Made by a program: the position numbers and the translations under genes
Source of the DNA: Pseudomonadaceae bacterium SI-3
GTDB taxonomy: Bacteria > Pseudomonadota > Gammaproteobacteria > Pseudomonadales > Pseudomonadaceae
Assembly: GCA_004010935.1 (NCBI GenBank)
Contig: CP026511.1
Coordinates: forward strand, 1,984,001 to 2,048,000
DNA length: 64,000 nucleotides
Direction: 5' to 3'
Part shown: positions 39,408 to 49,617 of the stretch, one piece after another
Position numbering within the stretch: the stretch's first letter is position 1
Layout of the letters: each line of letters begins with the position of its first letter
Notes under the pieces: generated by a model
What the model was told of the DNA's origin: nothing
Database searches by the model: none
Seen by the model: only the letters and a program-made list of their open reading frames with translations

Positions 39408-41029
39408 GCCAGAAGAACCCGGCCGCCGACCGTACGCCCAGTTACCTAGCCGATGAGCATGGCTTACGCACCTGGCTGCTGACCACGGACCACAAGCGCA
39501 TCGCGATCCTCTACCTGATCGGTGTCACGGCGTTCTTCTTTCTCGGTAGCCTGGCTGCCGCTTTGGTGCGCATCGAGCTGGTGACACCCGATGGCGACCT
39601 GTTGAGTCCCGACGGCTACAACCGCACCTTCACCCTGCACGGCGTGGTCATGGTGTGGTTCTTCCTGATTCCGTCGATCCCGGCGGTCTTCGGCAATTTC
39701 CTCATTCCGATCATGATCGGCGCCAAGGATATGGCCTTCCCCAAGCTCAACCTGTTCAGCTGGTACCTGCTGGTGGGTGGCGGCCTCTTCACGCTGTATG
39801 CGCTGCTGATCGGGGGGGTAGATACCGGCTGGACCTTTTACACGCCGCTGTCGACGATGTTCAGCAATGGGCATGTGGTGGCGGTGATTCTTGGGGTCTT
39901 CATCGTCGGCTTCTCGTCGATCCTGACGGGGCTGAACATCATCGTCACCATTCATACGCTTCGGGCGCCGGGCATGACCTGGTTCCGCATGCCGCTGTTC
40001 TGCTGGTCGCTCTATGCCACCTCGGTGATTCTGGTGCTGGCTACGCCGGTGCTGGCCATCACGCTGCTGCTGGTGGCGGCGGAGTACCTGTTCGGCATTG
40101 GCGTGTTCGACCCCAACCTGGGCGGCGACCCGCTGCTGTTTCAGCACCTGTTCTGGTTTTACAGCCACCCGGCGGTGTACATAATGATTCTGCCGGCGAT
40201 GGGCGTAATGAGCGAGCTGATCACGGCCGCGGCGCATAAGCGCATTTTCGGCTATTCCTTCGTCGCTTATTCCAGTCTGGCAATCGCGGTGATCGGCTTC
40301 ATGGTCTGGGGCCACCACATGTTCGTCGCCGGGCAGTCGATGTACGCCAGCATGGTTTTTTCACTGCTCAGCTTCCTGGTGGCGATCCCCTCGGCGATCA
40401 AGGTCTACAACTGGACCGCCACACTCTACAAAAGCAATCTGACCATCGACGCGCACTTCCTTTATGCGCTGACGTTTATCGGTCTGTTTGTCATCGGCGG
40501 CGTTACCGGGCTTTTCCTCGCGCTGCTGGCCGCGGACGTCCATGTGCACGACACCTACTTCGTGGTCGCGCACTTCCACTACATCATGGTCGGCGCAGCG
40601 GTGGCCGGGTTCTTCGGCGCGCTGCACTTCTGGTGGCCGAAGATGACCGGGCGGATGTACTCGCAGCTGTGGGGAAAGATTGCGGCAGTGATGATCTTCT
40701 GCGGCTTCAACCTGACGTTTTTCCCGCAGTTCCTGCTCGGCTATCTCGGGATGCCGCGGCGTTACCACAGTTATCCGGAGGATTTTCAGTTCCTCCATGT
40801 GCTGTCGTCCGCTGGGGCTGGGGTGCTGGCGGTGGGTTACGTCATGCCGTTCTGTTACCTGCTCTGGTCGCTGCGCTACGGGCCGCTGGCGGATGACGAT
40901 CCCTGGGACGCAGCCGGGCTAGAATGGCGCACCTCGTCGCCGCCGCCCAAGCACAATTTTCTCGAGACCCCGATCGTCGACTTCGAGGCGTACGACTACC
41001 CACCTGAGGCAACCCATGGCCGATCGTGA
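39404..41029 (+). CDS. ctaD: Cytochrome c oxidase subunit I (A2-type heme-copper oxidase)
   Basis: 541 residues, 12 helices. Heme a ligand His in [11 protein letters not shown]; CuB and crosslinked Tyr in [16 protein letters not shown]; two CuB His in WGHHMFVAG; heme a3 and a His in [16 protein letters not shown]. The YSHPAV form, in place of the GHPEV with glutamate, is the signature of subtype A2. Translation starts at TTG overlapping the coxB stop (TTGA, 39404-39407). It reduces O2 to water and pumps protons. No heme A synthesis genes (ctaA, ctaB) are in the window. Confidence 0.96.
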   Translation: MSQKNPAADRTPSYLADEHGLRTWLLTTDHKRIAILYLIGVTAFFFLGSLAAALVRIELVTPDGDLLSPDGYNRTFTLHGVVMVWFFLIPSIPAVFGNFLIPIMIGAKDMAFPKLNLFSWYLLVGGGLFTLYALLIGGVDTGWTFYTPLSTMFSNGHVVAVILGVFIVGFSSILTGLNIIVTIHTLRAPGMTWFRMPLFCWSLYATSVILVLATPVLAITLLLVAAEYLFGIGVFDPNLGGDPLLFQHLFWFYSHPAVYIMILPAMGVMSELITAAAHKRIFGYSFVAYSSLAIAVIGFMVWGHHMFVAGQSMYASMVFSLLSFLVAIPSAIKVYNWTATLYKSNLTIDAHFLYALTFIGLFVIGGVTGLFLALLAADVHVHDTYFVVAHFHYIMVGAAVAGFFGALHFWWPKMTGRMYSQLWGKIAAVMIFCGFNLTFFPQFLLGYLGMPRRYHSYPEDFQFLHVLSSAGAGVLAVGYVMPFCYLLWSLRYGPLADDDPWDAAGLEWRTSSPPPKHNFLETPIVDFEAYDYPPEATHGRS

Positions 41030-41663
41030 CGGGTATTTGGCCGAGCCATACCAGACTGCCGCCCAGCAGCGCGAAGCGAGCTTTCTGGGCATGTGGCTGT
41101 TCCTCGCCACCGAAATCATGATGTTCGGCGCGCTGTTCCTGGTCATCTACTACTACCGTCTGCAGCACCCGGCTGCAGTCAGTGAAGCGGTGCATCATCT
41201 GCACTCGATTCTGGCGGGTTTCAACAGCGCGCTGCTGCTCAGCGGCAGCCTGTGCATGAGCCTGATGGTGCAGGCTTCGCGCTTGGGTAACTATCGTCGG
41301 GTACAGCAGTTTCTGTTGCTCAGTGCTTTCTTCGGTCTGGCGTTTCTGGCGGTGAAGTTCTTCGAATACGGCTGGGAATACCATGAAGGACTGTTGCCCG
41401 GCATAGGCCGCGAGTCTCCGCTCAAGGACCCCGCCGCGCGGCTGTTCATGAACATCTATTTCTTCGCTACCGCGCTGCATGCGGTACACGTGACGCTTGC
41501 GGTGGTGATCGTGCTGGGCATGGTCGGGCGCATTCACTTCGCTCATATGAAGCTGCCGGAGCGCGCGATCACGCTGGAAATGGTCGGCCTGTACTGGCAC
41601 ATGGTCGATGTGATCTGGATTTTTCTGTATCCGTCGCTGTATCTGGTCGGGAGGGCAGCATGA
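41016..41663 (+). CDS. ctaE: Cytochrome c oxidase subunit III
   Basis: 215 residues with five membrane helices, the length of the short bacterial form. Family features are [19 protein letters not shown] at the N-terminus, a [16 protein letters not shown] loop, [16 protein letters not shown], and [20 protein letters not shown] at the C-terminus. It overlaps ctaD by 14 bases and the next gene by four. Confidence 0.94.
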   Translation: MADRDGYLAEPYQTAAQQREASFLGMWLFLATEIMMFGALFLVIYYYRLQHPAAVSEAVHHLHSILAGFNSALLLSGSLCMSLMVQASRLGNYRRVQQFLLLSAFFGLAFLAVKFFEYGWEYHEGLLPGIGRESPLKDPAARLFMNIYFFATALHAVHVTLAVVIVLGMVGRIHFAHMKLPERAITLEMVGLYWHMVDVIWIFLYPSLYLVGRAA

Positions 41664-41920
41664 AGGCGGGCAAGCTGGTGCTGATCTATGCCGGGCTGCT
41701 GGCGTTACTGGCGATCAGCGCCACGATAGCCATCCAGTTCCCACAATGGGCGATGGTCGCGTTGATCTGTGCGGCGGGGCAGGCCCTGTTGGTGCTGTTC
41801 GGCCTGGCCCAGCTTGGTGCGCATTCCCCACTGGTTCGCTTCTTCGCCTTGGGCGCAGGCTTCTGGTTGGTGTTCATGTTCACCCTTTCGCTGGCCGATC
41901 TACTGACGCGCGGGGGCTAG
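41660..41920 (+). CDS. Cytochrome c oxidase subunit IV family protein
   Basis: 86 residues with three hydrophobic helices (about 6-24, 30-52, 60-80), typical of small bacterial oxidase subunit IV. It is the last gene of the act-cta run and overlaps ctaE by four bases. Only 27 bases separate its stop from the end of the convergent dnaE2. Confidence 0.85.
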   Translation: MKAGKLVLIYAGLLALLAISATIAIQFPQWAMVALICAAGQALLVLFGLAQLGAHSPLVRFFALGAGFWLVFMFTLSLADLLTRGG

Positions 41921-41947
41921 TCTGCTGATCGATGGTGATACTCGGGG

Positions 41948-44900
41948 TTATTGAAAATCCCGGCTGCGCACGTCGAGGCCGGTGAGCATTGGGGTGAGGT
42001 CGCTCAGACGTCCGGCGATGACGTGACGCACGCCGTTTGCCGATTCAAGGTGCCCATCGATTCGAAGCATTTGGGACTGTATCAATACCCGTCGCTGCCG
42101 CTCGGCCAGGTCGTGCCAGACCACTACGTTGATCATGCCGAACTCGTCTTCAAGGGTGACGAAGATGACGCCGCTGGCGGTCTGCGGGCGTTGGCGACCA
42201 ATAACCAGACCGGCCACGCTGACCAGCCGACCATGTTCGACTTCGACCAGCTCGCGCGAGCTGCGGCAGCGTCGGCTTCGCAGCTGGTCACGCAGCAAGG
42301 CCAACGGGTGTGGGCCAAGCGTGGTACCCAGGGTGGCGTAATCGGTCATCAACTCTTCACCGACCGAGGGCAAGGGCAGAGGCACCGCTGCCTCCGGGGT
42401 CTGGACCTGATCAGCGAACAGCGGCAGCTGCGGCTCGAAGCCGGCCACCGCCCAGCGAGCCTGATGACGATGCCCGACAAGTCCTTTCAGCGCCCCGGCG
42501 TCGGCCAGCTGTTCCCGCGCACGGGCATCCAGTCGGGCTCGCAGGCACAGGTCATCGATACCGACAAAGGCTTGCTGCTGACGTGCCGCCTCGATTCGAC
42601 GCGCATCCTCCTGGCGAAAGCCTCGTACCAGGCGCAGCCCCAGACGGATTGCTGGCTGATGGGTGTCGGTCGGCTCAAGGCTGCAATCCCAGCCGCTGTG
42701 ACAGACGTCCAGTGGGCGGATCTCGAGTTGATGGCGACGGGCGTCCTGGAGAATCTGATCGGGATTGTAGAAGCCCATCGGCCAGCTGTTGATCAGTGCG
42801 CAGGCGAAGGCGGCTGGTTCATGACATTTGAGCCAGCAACTGGCATAGGTGAGCAGGGCGAAGCTGGCCGCATGGGATTCGGGGAAGCCGTAGCTGCTGA
42901 AGCCTTTGATCTGCTCAAAGATCCGTGCAACGAATTCTGCGCTGTAGCCACGGGCGAGCATGCGTTCGCTCAATCTCACACGGTGCGGCTCGAGGCTGCC
43001 GTGTCGTTTCCAGGCGGCCATGGCGCGGCGCAACTTGTCGGCTTCGTCGGCGGTGTATTCAGCGGCGACGATTGCCAGCTCCATCACTTGCTCTTGAAAC
43101 AGCGGCACGCCAAGGGTGCGCTCGAATACGGGTTTCAGTTCATCAGAGGGATACTCCACCGGCTCTTCTTTATTGCGCCGGCGCAGGTAGGGGTGAACCA
43201 TGTCGCCCTGAATCGGCCCGGGTCGCACGATGGCGACCTGAATCACCAGATCGTAGAACGTCTGGGGACGCAGCCGCGGCAGCATGGCCATTTGCGCTCG
43301 CGATTCGATCTGGAAAACGCCCACGGTGTCGGCGCGGCTGATCATCTCGTAGGTCGGCCGGTCTTCCTTGGGCAGTGTGGCAATGGTCCACTGCGTACCG
43401 CGATAGCGGGCGATCAGATCGAAACAACGACGCAGCGCGCTGAGCATGCCGAGCGCCAGTACATCGACCTTGAGCAAGCCGACCACATCGAGATCATCCT
43501 TGTCCCACTGGATCACGGTACGGTCGGCCATGCTGGCGTTCTCGACCGGCACCAAGGTATCCAACGGATATTCGGAAATGACGAACCCGCCCGGATGCTG
43601 TGAAAGGTGGCGAGGAAAGCCGATCAACTCATTGGTCAGCACCATTACTCGGCGCAACACCGGGCTGCTGGGGTCGAAGCCGGCTTCCTGAAGTCGGGCG
43701 TCATCAGGTACGTGCTCACTCCAGCGCCCGCAGCATTCGGCCAGGGCATTGATCTGATCCGGCGGCAGGCCAAGCGCTTTGGCTACGTCTCGCACTGCGC
43801 CGGTGGCGCGGTAGGAGCTCGCCACCGCCGTCAGTGCGGCGCGATTGCGACCGTAGCGGCGAAACACATACTGGATCACTTCTTCGCGGCGTTCGTGCTC
43901 GAAGTCGACATCGATATCCGGCGGCTCGTTGCGCTCGCGCGAGAGGAAACGCTCGAACAAAAGCCGGCTGTGCGAGGGGTCGAGTTCGGTGATGCCCAGT
44001 ACGAAACACACCGTCGAGTTGGCTGCCGAACCGCGACCCTGACACAGAATGTGGCGTTCGCGGGCGAAACGGACGATGTCGTGAACGGTGAGAAAGTAGC
44101 TTTCGTAATGCAGTTCGGTGATCAGCTGCAGTTCATGTTCGACCAGCGCACGCGATTTGTCCGTTACGCCTGCCGGCCATCGCCATCTCATGCCATCTTC
44201 GACCAGTTTGCGCAGCCAGGAGCTGGCATTGTGGCCAGCGGGTACCAGCTCGTGCGGGTACTGATACTTCAGCTCTTTAAGGCTGAACTGGCAGCGTTCG
44301 GCGATACGTAATGTCTCGGCAAGCAGTTCGGGTGGATACAGCTGGGCCAGTTCCTCGCGCCGGCGCAGGTGGCGTTCACCGTTGGGGAACAAGTGGCGCC
44401 CGGCCTCGGCTACAGGCAGGTGATGGCGGATCGCGGTCATGCAATCCTGCAGGGCGCGCCGGCCACGGGCATGCATATGCACATCGCCACAGGCCACCGC
44501 GGGTATGCCCACGCGCTTGGCCAGTCCCTGCAACTGACACCGGTGCGTTTCATCATCCGGCCCGCGATGCAGTCCGATGCCCAGCCAGAGGCGTGCTGGA
44601 AAGCGTTCGCGCAGCCAGAGACCTTCCGCGTCAGCATCGAAGTGGGGAGTGATCCAGATGGCCAACAGCCCATCCAAGGGCTCGCTCAGGTCATCGGCCA
44701 GCAGCTGGTACTGACCTTTCTCGGCGCGACGTCTTGCGCAAGTAATCAGCCGGCACAAGCGCTGATACCCAAGCAGGTTTTCGACCAACATGAGCAGCTT
44801 CGGGCCGTTCTCGATCTGCATTTCGCTGCCGACAATCAGCGGCAGGCCTGTTTCCTTGGACGCCTGCCAGGCGCGGACGATGCCGGCCAGGGTGCATTCA

Positions 44901-45025
44901 TCAGTAATTGCCAAGGCCCGATAGCCCTGCAGTGCGGCGCGCTCGAACAACTCTTTGGCGCTGGAGGCGCCCCGTTGGAAACTGAAGTTGGAGAGGCAGT
45001 GCAGTTCGGCGTATTCGGGCGTCAT
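41948..45025 (-). CDS. dnaE2: Error-prone DNA polymerase DnaE2 (ImuC)
   Basis: 1025 residues, normal for DnaE2. The N-terminal PHP domain opens with [17 protein letters not shown]; the catalytic motif [16 protein letters not shown] near residue 400 has the metal-binding aspartates of the C-family polymerases. A helix-hairpin region and a C-terminal OB fold ([20 protein letters not shown]) follow. DnaE2 copies past lesions with ImuA and ImuB in the SOS response. The ATG at 45025 overlaps the imuB stop and gives the standard N-terminus; the longer frame to 45142 lies inside imuB. Confidence 0.95.
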   Translation of the reverse strand: MTPEYAELHCLSNFSFQRGASSAKELFERAALQGYRALAITDECTLAGIVRAWQASKETGLPLIVGSEMQIENGPKLLMLVENLLGYQRLCRLITCARRRAEKGQYQLLADDLSEPLDGLLAIWITPHFDADAEGLWLRERFPARLWLGIGLHRGPDDETHRCQLQGLAKRVGIPAVACGDVHMHARGRRALQDCMTAIRHHLPVAEAGRHLFPNGERHLRRREELAQLYPPELLAETLRIAERCQFSLKELKYQYPHELVPAGHNASSWLRKLVEDGMRWRWPAGVTDKSRALVEHELQLITELHYESYFLTVHDIVRFARERHILCQGRGSAANSTVCFVLGITELDPSHSRLLFERFLSRERNEPPDIDVDFEHERREEVIQYVFRRYGRNRAALTAVASSYRATGAVRDVAKALGLPPDQINALAECCGRWSEHVPDDARLQEAGFDPSSPVLRRVMVLTNELIGFPRHLSQHPGGFVISEYPLDTLVPVENASMADRTVIQWDKDDLDVVGLLKVDVLALGMLSALRRCFDLIARYRGTQWTIATLPKEDRPTYEMISRADTVGVFQIESRAQMAMLPRLRPQTFYDLVIQVAIVRPGPIQGDMVHPYLRRRNKEEPVEYPSDELKPVFERTLGVPLFQEQVMELAIVAAEYTADEADKLRRAMAAWKRHGSLEPHRVRLSERMLARGYSAEFVARIFEQIKGFSSYGFPESHAASFALLTYASCWLKCHEPAAFACALINSWPMGFYNPDQILQDARRHQLEIRPLDVCHSGWDCSLEPTDTHQPAIRLGLRLVRGFRQEDARRIEAARQQQAFVGIDDLCLRARLDARAREQLADAGALKGLVGHRHQARWAVAGFEPQLPLFADQVQTPEAAVPLPLPSVGEELMTDYATLGTTLGPHPLALLRDQLRSRRCRSSRELVEVEHGRLVSVAGLVIGRQRPQTASGVIFVTLEDEFGMINVVVWHDLAERQRRVLIQSQMLRIDGHLESANGVRHVIAGRLSDLTPMLTGLDVRSRDFQ

Positions 45026-46434
45026 GCGAACCAGCCGTGCAACATCAACGGCCCTCCCGTGACTGAGCGAAAGGCCCAGCCGCGTTGGCCCGTGCGGGTT
45101 TCCACCAGGTAATAGTCGCGGCGCACATCGCCACCGTCCCACCAGCCCGATTCGATACGCTCGGGGCCAGAGAGGATGCGCAGCGAAGCTTCATGCAACG
45201 GTTTAGTTTCGCTCAGCAGCCAGCCGGGGCGGGGTGCTGTGGTCGATGGCAGCTCAAGGTGGGCTGCATGCTGCGGTCGCCAGGCGCATTCGGGGCGATG
45301 GTCGGCGCGAGCAGCAAGCCCCTGCACGGCGGCGTCGCCCAATCGGGCTCGCAACCGCTCGCGCAATTGCTCCCAGGGCAATGACTGTTGCGGTCGCTCA
45401 TCGAAAAGCTCGCGATGCTCGGGGACGAAGGCTGGCAGCTGGTCTGCGAGCAGTCGTATGGCCAGCACCGGTGCTGGAAGCTGCAGATGCTCCAGGCGAC
45501 CGCGGGTCAGCTCGAATAGCATGGCCGGGTCGCGCTCGGCACTGAGCAGGCCGATCGGTAGCTGGCTCTCGGGGAGGCTGCGGTGCTCCAGATGCAACGT
45601 GAATCGTTGGACCCCGCTGTCGCGGCCTGCCAGGTAAGCGGCGAGGTCGGCCGTCAGACGGCGCAGCGGGAAAAGCAGGGCCGGGTGCGACTCGACTTCG
45701 AAGTTCAGCTCGATACGCGCATCGAAGCGGTCGGGCGGGCGGTAGAAATTCAGAGCCAGTGGGCGATGCTCCAGCAGGGTGTCGAGGTGTCTCAGGGCTT
45801 CTGCCGGAAAGCGCTTTGCCAGACCGTTCCGAGGCAGCGCCAGTAGTTGCTTGAAGGTGCGCAAGCCCATGCGCGCCAAGGCGTGGGACACATCACGTGG
45901 CAAGCCGAGGCGATCTACCGGCAGATCAGCCAGTACCTGATGCAGCGTCTGGGTGTCCGTCACGGCCAAGCTGCCATACACGTTAGCCAGTACCCGCGCG
46001 GCGGCCGGATTGGGTGCCAGCGTGATGCGATGTCCGAAGCCCAATGCGCTCAGCTCCGTGCGCAAACGCGCTTCCAGGCGAGGCCAGGGGCCGAACAGGC
46101 CGAGGCTGGACTGCACTTCCATAAGCAGGCAGCGCGGGTAGTGCAGACTGACCTGCGAACTGAAGCCGTAAGCCCAGGCGGCGAGGAACTGCTGCCAGCG
46201 TTCGATCGAGGCCAGGTCGTATTCGGCTGTCTCGAATCCTCGGGTCAGCGCCTGAGCGGCAACCAATGATTGCCCTGCTTTTAACCCGAGTGCCCGCGCC
46301 GCCGGATTGACCGCCTGTAGTACGCGGCGCTGTGGTGTACCGCTCAATAGTGCCAGTGGCGCTTCGGCATCGGGGCGGCTACGCAGCACACCGTCCATGG
46401 CCAGTTGCGGCAGCAGGATGCAGGCCCAGAGCAT
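45022..46434 (-). CDS. imuB: ImuB, Y-family polymerase-like adaptor
   Basis: About 470 residues from the ATG at 46434 ([14 protein letters not shown]); an ATG four codons earlier (46446) is possible but would overlap imuA. The fold is Y-family polymerase-like ([24 protein letters not shown]) but the catalytic acidic residues are not evident, as known for ImuB. It is thought to link DnaE2 to the sliding clamp; a C-terminal tail follows. The gene lies between imuA and dnaE2 in one SOS operon. Confidence 0.93.
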   Translation of the reverse strand: MLWACILLPQLAMDGVLRSRPDAEAPLALLSGTPQRRVLQAVNPAARALGLKAGQSLVAAQALTRGFETAEYDLASIERWQQFLAAWAYGFSSQVSLHYPRCLLMEVQSSLGLFGPWPRLEARLRTELSALGFGHRITLAPNPAAARVLANVYGSLAVTDTQTLHQVLADLPVDRLGLPRDVSHALARMGLRTFKQLLALPRNGLAKRFPAEALRHLDTLLEHRPLALNFYRPPDRFDARIELNFEVESHPALLFPLRRLTADLAAYLAGRDSGVQRFTLHLEHRSLPESQLPIGLLSAERDPAMLFELTRGRLEHLQLPAPVLAIRLLADQLPAFVPEHRELFDERPQQSLPWEQLRERLRARLGDAAVQGLAARADHRPECAWRPQHAAHLELPSTTAPRPGWLLSETKPLHEASLRILSGPERIESGWWDGGDVRRDYYLVETRTGQRGWAFRSVTGGPLMLHGWFA

Positions 46435-46436
46435 GC

Positions 46437-47054
46437 TCACTGCCATCCCACGGCAGAAATTGGCTGGACGGGCGCCAGTCCGCCGCGGCACTTGAGAATA
46501 CGCACTTGAGCCGGGCGAGCTTCGACTGCCAACCGCAATGCCGCTGGCGAGGGATTTACCGCTTCGCGTAAAGAGCGATAGGCGAAGGCCAGTGTCTGTC
46601 CGGTCTCGGCGGCCACCTGCAGGCGACGCAAGGCGCGGTCATCGGCCTGCTGTGGCCAGCACAGCACTGCACCGCAACTGCCTGAACGCAAACACTGTTC
46701 CGCCGCCCATAAGGCGTCGCGTCCGTGCGCCTGAACGAGACTGAGTTGGCGCAGATCGACCCCGGCAGCGAGCCAGGCATGAGGGAAGGGCAGGTGAGGC
46801 GGTGCGACCAGTACTACCCGTTCGCCGGCACTGGTCAACCGTGCCAGGGTGGGCCAGAGCAGACGCAGTTCGCCGATGCCGGTGGTGGCGATCAGCAGCT
46901 CGCTCAGTGCCGAGTCCGGCCAGCCGCTTCCGGGCAAGGCGGCGTCCAGGGTGGGATGGCCGGTCGGCTGGTTACTGGTCGAGACGATGCTTGGCTGGCC
47001 GCGCCATAGCTGGCGCGCATCGAGCAATCGATCAAGGGAGACAACGGAAGACAT
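46437..47054 (-). CDS. imuA: ImuA, RecA-like SOS mutagenesis protein
   Basis: 205 residues. RecA/SulA-like P-loop-type fold with GHPTLDAALPGSGWPDSAL near residues 31-49, and ARPAQVRILKCRGG near the end. ImuA is required with ImuB and DnaE2 for damage-induced mutagenesis. The ATG at 47054 lies just downstream of the LexA box and is preferred to an earlier in-frame start at 47120 that would lie upstream of the promoter. Confidence 0.92.
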   Translation of the reverse strand: MSSVVSLDRLLDARQLWRGQPSIVSTSNQPTGHPTLDAALPGSGWPDSALSELLIATTGIGELRLLWPTLARLTSAGERVVLVAPPHLPFPHAWLAAGVDLRQLSLVQAHGRDALWAAEQCLRSGSCGAVLCWPQQADDRALRRLQVAAETGQTLAFAYRSLREAVNPSPAALRLAVEARPAQVRILKCRGGLAPVQPISAVGWQ

Positions 47055-47070
47055 GATGAACAGCAAATCC

Positions 47071-47098
47071 AGAATACTGTATATGGATACAGTATTCT
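47071..47098 (-). promoter_or_regulatory. LexA (SOS) box of imuA-imuB-dnaE2
   Basis: CTGT (47077-47080), eight bases and ACAG (47089-47092) give the gammaproteobacterial LexA operator. The symmetry extends to a perfect 12-bp inverted repeat around a 4-base centre (47071-47098). It overlaps the -10 element of the imuA promoter. Confidence 0.92.
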
Positions 47099-47120
47099 GC
47101 TTTGCCCGAACGCGGGTCAA
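47091..47120 (-). promoter_or_regulatory. Candidate sigma-70 promoter of imuA
   Basis: On the minus strand TTGACC (47115-47120) and AATACT (47091-47096) are 18 bases apart. The -10 is inside the LexA palindrome, so bound LexA would block it. Confidence 0.6.
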
Positions 47121-47165
47121 GTCGATGTGATGAACGTCATCGACTCAGGGTCTATACGGCCCAGC

Positions 47166-47489
47166 TCACATCAGAGCGTTTAGCGTCCCTATCAAACCCA
47201 GTGCAGCGCCCATGGGTACTGCCATGCGCTCACGCCAGGCGAGCATCAGGCCTACCAGCACCCCGGCGCACATCAGTTGCCCCAGGCAGACCACCAGACC
47301 GATGGCCCATCCCAGCGCTGCGACATCCAGCAGGACGATGGCAACCAGCAAGCCGCCTGCCAACAGGCGCAGCCCACGTTGCTGAAGGAGGCTCGGCGCG
47401 CGATTGAACAGTTGACGATGGTGGCGAGGCATCGCCAGGCACAGCGCAAGCATGCCGATGTAAGCCAAGGCAAAAGCAAGTAGCGTCAT
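47166..47489 (-). CDS. DUF3325 membrane protein
   Basis: 107 residues with three or four hydrophobic helices; LCLAMPRHHRQLF near residues 17-29 and LLAGGLLVAIVLLD near 43-56 fit the DUF3325 family. In pseudomonads DUF3325 genes accompany PepSY and DUF3649 genes near siderophore receptors; the function is unknown. ATGA overlap with the PepSY gene (47486-47489). Confidence 0.82.
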   Translation of the reverse strand: MTLLAFALAYIGMLALCLAMPRHHRQLFNRAPSLLQQRGLRLLAGGLLVAIVLLDVAALGWAIGLVVCLGQLMCAGVLVGLMLAWRERMAVPMGAALGLIGTLNALM

Positions 47490-49000
47490 GGCGAAACCTC
47501 CTGCATGCGCCTCTCACGTGCCGGTCGCGTCTCTGGCCGGGCGAGGGCTCGCCAGCCGCACACCAACCCGACGGCAAGCAATACCAGGTCGATGCCGAAG
47601 AGCGTCATATCGCTTCGCGTCAGGCTCGCAACAAGGTGTCCTTGCGGAGCCACGATGGCATTCAGCGCGGGCAGGCCGAGGGCGAGAATCGCTAGCGCGG
47701 CGAACAACTGACGGCTCAATCGTGCCGGCTGGCCGTGTCCGATGCAGGCGAAAACTGCCACCGCCAACCAGCTCAAAGCGAAGCACCAGCCTTCGATTGC
47801 CGCTCGGTCGGGCAGGGTGTCTGGCAACAGACGATTGGCCCAGAGCAGTGTCAGCGATGCGATGGGCAGTCCGAAAAAGACCGCGCCGTTGAGCGCGCGT
47901 ACCACCTGTATCCCCTTCGACTGCCGAGCTTCACGCTTGCGTAGCCAGACTGCTGAACCTGCGATCAGCATTGCGCAGCCGGCCAGCCCCATCAGGCCAT
48001 AGAAAAGTCGAACGATCTGCCCGCCAAATTGAGCCATGTGCAAACCGACTAGCCACATATAGGCCTCGTAAGTGGCAGGTGCCTGTTGCTGGTGGAGCAT
48101 CTCGCCAGTGGTTGCGTCGTAATTCAGGGTGTCCTGTGGCGAGCCGATGCGTGAAGGGTCAAGCCGACGAATGCTGACCACTGCCGAGGCGTCGAACGGG
48201 TGTTCTACGATCAACCAGCCCGGCTCGCCGCCATTCCAGCGCTGACGGGCATCGTTGATCAAACCGTCCAGGGAGGTGAGTTCACCTATGGGCTTGTTCA
48301 TTTCATTGCGGTGATAGCCGCCCTGGATCTCCTCGAAGAAAGTCAGCGGATCACTGTCATAGGCCACCATCGCTCCGGCCGGCATGTAGGTCGCGACAAA
48401 AATGGCGACGCCCGTATAGGCCAGTACCAGATGGAAGGGCAGGCCGATCACTCCGAACAGGTTGTGCGCATCGAGCCAGGCACGCTGGCCGTTGGCTTGC
48501 GGCCTGAGGGTAAAGAAATCCTTGAATATCCGCCTGTGAACGATGATCCCGGACACCAGCGCGACCAGCATGAACATGCCGGCCAGGCCGACGATATACA
48601 TGCCGATCGTGCCCGCCTGCAGGTTGTAGTGCAGGGTGAAGAAGAACTCACCGCCCAGGGTGTCCGGCATGGGTTTACCGGTGGCGGGATCGAAAACGGC
48701 ACGCCCACGTTCGCCCGTGCCATCTTTCTCCCAGCCCAGCTTCCAATAAGGCTCGCGCTCGGTCGGGCCATGGAGCCAGTAAGCATGCAGGGGACCTTCG
48801 ACGTTGGCATTCAGCCACTGTCTGACGTTATCCGCCTCGATGCTGCTGGTTGCGGGCACGTGCAGGGCCGGGCGCGTCCAGCGTTCGAGCTCCTTGTCGA
48901 AACAGGCCAGCGTGCCCGCGAACAGAATTACGAACAGTAACCAGCTGGGCAGCAGTCCGCCCCAGGTATGCAGCCCCGCCATCGATTGACGTAAGGTCAC
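47486..49000 (-). CDS. PepSY-domain membrane protein (iron-uptake type)
   Basis: 504 residues with a PepSY_TM layout: helix near the N-terminus, a large periplasmic domain, helices near 130-160, 190-220 and 340-370, and four more at the C-terminus. Family motifs include GLHTWGGLLPSWLLFVILFAG, ALVSGIIVHRR, LDAHNLFGVIGLPFHLVLAY and MWLVGLHMAQFGG. Related proteins act in ferric siderophore reduction. The start is most likely GTG at 49000: GGAGGAG sits seven bases before it and it overlaps the DUF3649 stop as GTGA. The ATG at 49015 lies upstream of the ribosome site. Confidence 0.87.
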   Translation of the reverse strand: MTLRQSMAGLHTWGGLLPSWLLFVILFAGTLACFDKELERWTRPALHVPATSSIEADNVRQWLNANVEGPLHAYWLHGPTEREPYWKLGWEKDGTGERGRAVFDPATGKPMPDTLGGEFFFTLHYNLQAGTIGMYIVGLAGMFMLVALVSGIIVHRRIFKDFFTLRPQANGQRAWLDAHNLFGVIGLPFHLVLAYTGVAIFVATYMPAGAMVAYDSDPLTFFEEIQGGYHRNEMNKPIGELTSLDGLINDARQRWNGGEPGWLIVEHPFDASAVVSIRRLDPSRIGSPQDTLNYDATTGEMLHQQQAPATYEAYMWLVGLHMAQFGGQIVRLFYGLMGLAGCAMLIAGSAVWLRKREARQSKGIQVVRALNGAVFFGLPIASLTLLWANRLLPDTLPDRAAIEGWCFALSWLAVAVFACIGHGQPARLSRQLFAALAILALGLPALNAIVAPQGHLVASLTRSDMTLFGIDLVLLAVGLVCGWRALARPETRPARERRMQEVSP

Positions 49001-49290
49001 GGTCGGCTCCTCCATTCAACAGGCAGATAGGCAGCCAGGCAGAGCAGGACTGTCAGCCCCCCCAGCCACAGCCAGGCCCGCAAGGCGCTGCGGGCCGCAA
49101 AGGTATAGATGACGGCGGCTACCCAGACGGCAAAACACAGCAGACTGGCCGTAACCACTCGATCCGCTCGCGCCAAGGGCAAGTAAACGGACAGGAAGGC
49201 GGTAAAGCCGAATGCCAGCGCATAGCCGCCGAACAAAGCGGCCGTGATGCGTCCGGCCAGATCCAATGGGAGGGGGGGGTAACGCTTCAT
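48997..49290 (-). CDS. DUF3649 membrane protein
   Basis: 97 residues, with three membrane helices and the N-terminal LAGRITAALFGGYALAFGFT pattern of DUF3649. It is the first gene of a three-gene operon with PepSY and DUF3325. The ATG at 49290 is chosen; an in-frame ATG at 49323 would add 11 residues. A possible Fur site lies just upstream. Confidence 0.8.
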   Translation of the reverse strand: MKRYPPLPLDLAGRITAALFGGYALAFGFTAFLSVYLPLARADRVVTASLLCFAVWVAAVIYTFAARSALRAWLWLGGLTVLLCLAAYLPVEWRSRP

Positions 49291-49322
49291 GACATGGTCT
49301 ATCCGCGGATGGTAGACGTGCA

Positions 49323-49350
49323 TGTTAATGCGAATCCGTTTGATTTGTAA
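49323..49350 (-). promoter_or_regulatory. Possible Fur box
   Basis: On the minus strand the stretch ending GGATTCGCATTAACAT resembles one half of the GATAATGATAATCATTATC consensus, with a degenerate other half. The position before a PepSY/DUF3649 operon fits iron control, but the match is partial. Confidence 0.35.
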
Positions 49351-49425
49351 TAACCAGGAGCCAAGCAGCCTGACGCTGCGATCTGGTTGAAGCATCGTGT
49401 CCGGTCAATGGCCGCTATCCGTCTT

Positions 49426-49557
49426 TGCTTGTGCTAGCAAAATCAGTCGATTAGGATTCGCGCCGGGTAAACGGTGCAAGGCGAGTAATCGGTTCGCCGT
49501 CCCAATCTATTGAAGCGAAGAAGCCCGGCCTGAAAGCGACCGGGCTTCTTTGTTTTT
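49426..49557 (+). ncRNA. Candidate small RNA upstream of mtnA
   Basis: TTGTGC (49428-49433), a 17-base spacer and TAGGAT (49451-49456) form a plausible sigma-70 promoter. About 100 bases later comes a strong terminator. Between them GGCGAG can pair with TTCGCC (about 49482-49500), and no ORF is present. A free-standing small RNA is therefore possible; it could also be a leader fragment of mtnA, but the terminator stands 60 bases before that gene. Confidence 0.35.
49518..49557 (+). terminator. Terminator upstream of mtnA
   Basis: A perfect 11-bp stem (49518-49528 with 49540-49550) with an 11-base loop is followed by TGTTTTT. It ends a transcript that starts in the gap, since the upstream protein genes lie on the other strand. 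Confidence 0.85.
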
Positions 49558-49617
49558 CGACCTTGATCCAGCGCCAGATCGCTCGTTCAGGTCGCTGCTA
49601 ATTAAAAGAGGTATGCC

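Noticed and set aside
41951..43603. Long 550-codon ORF opposite dnaE2.
   Set aside because: It is antisense to a certain gene, has no family match and reflects high-GC codon structure.
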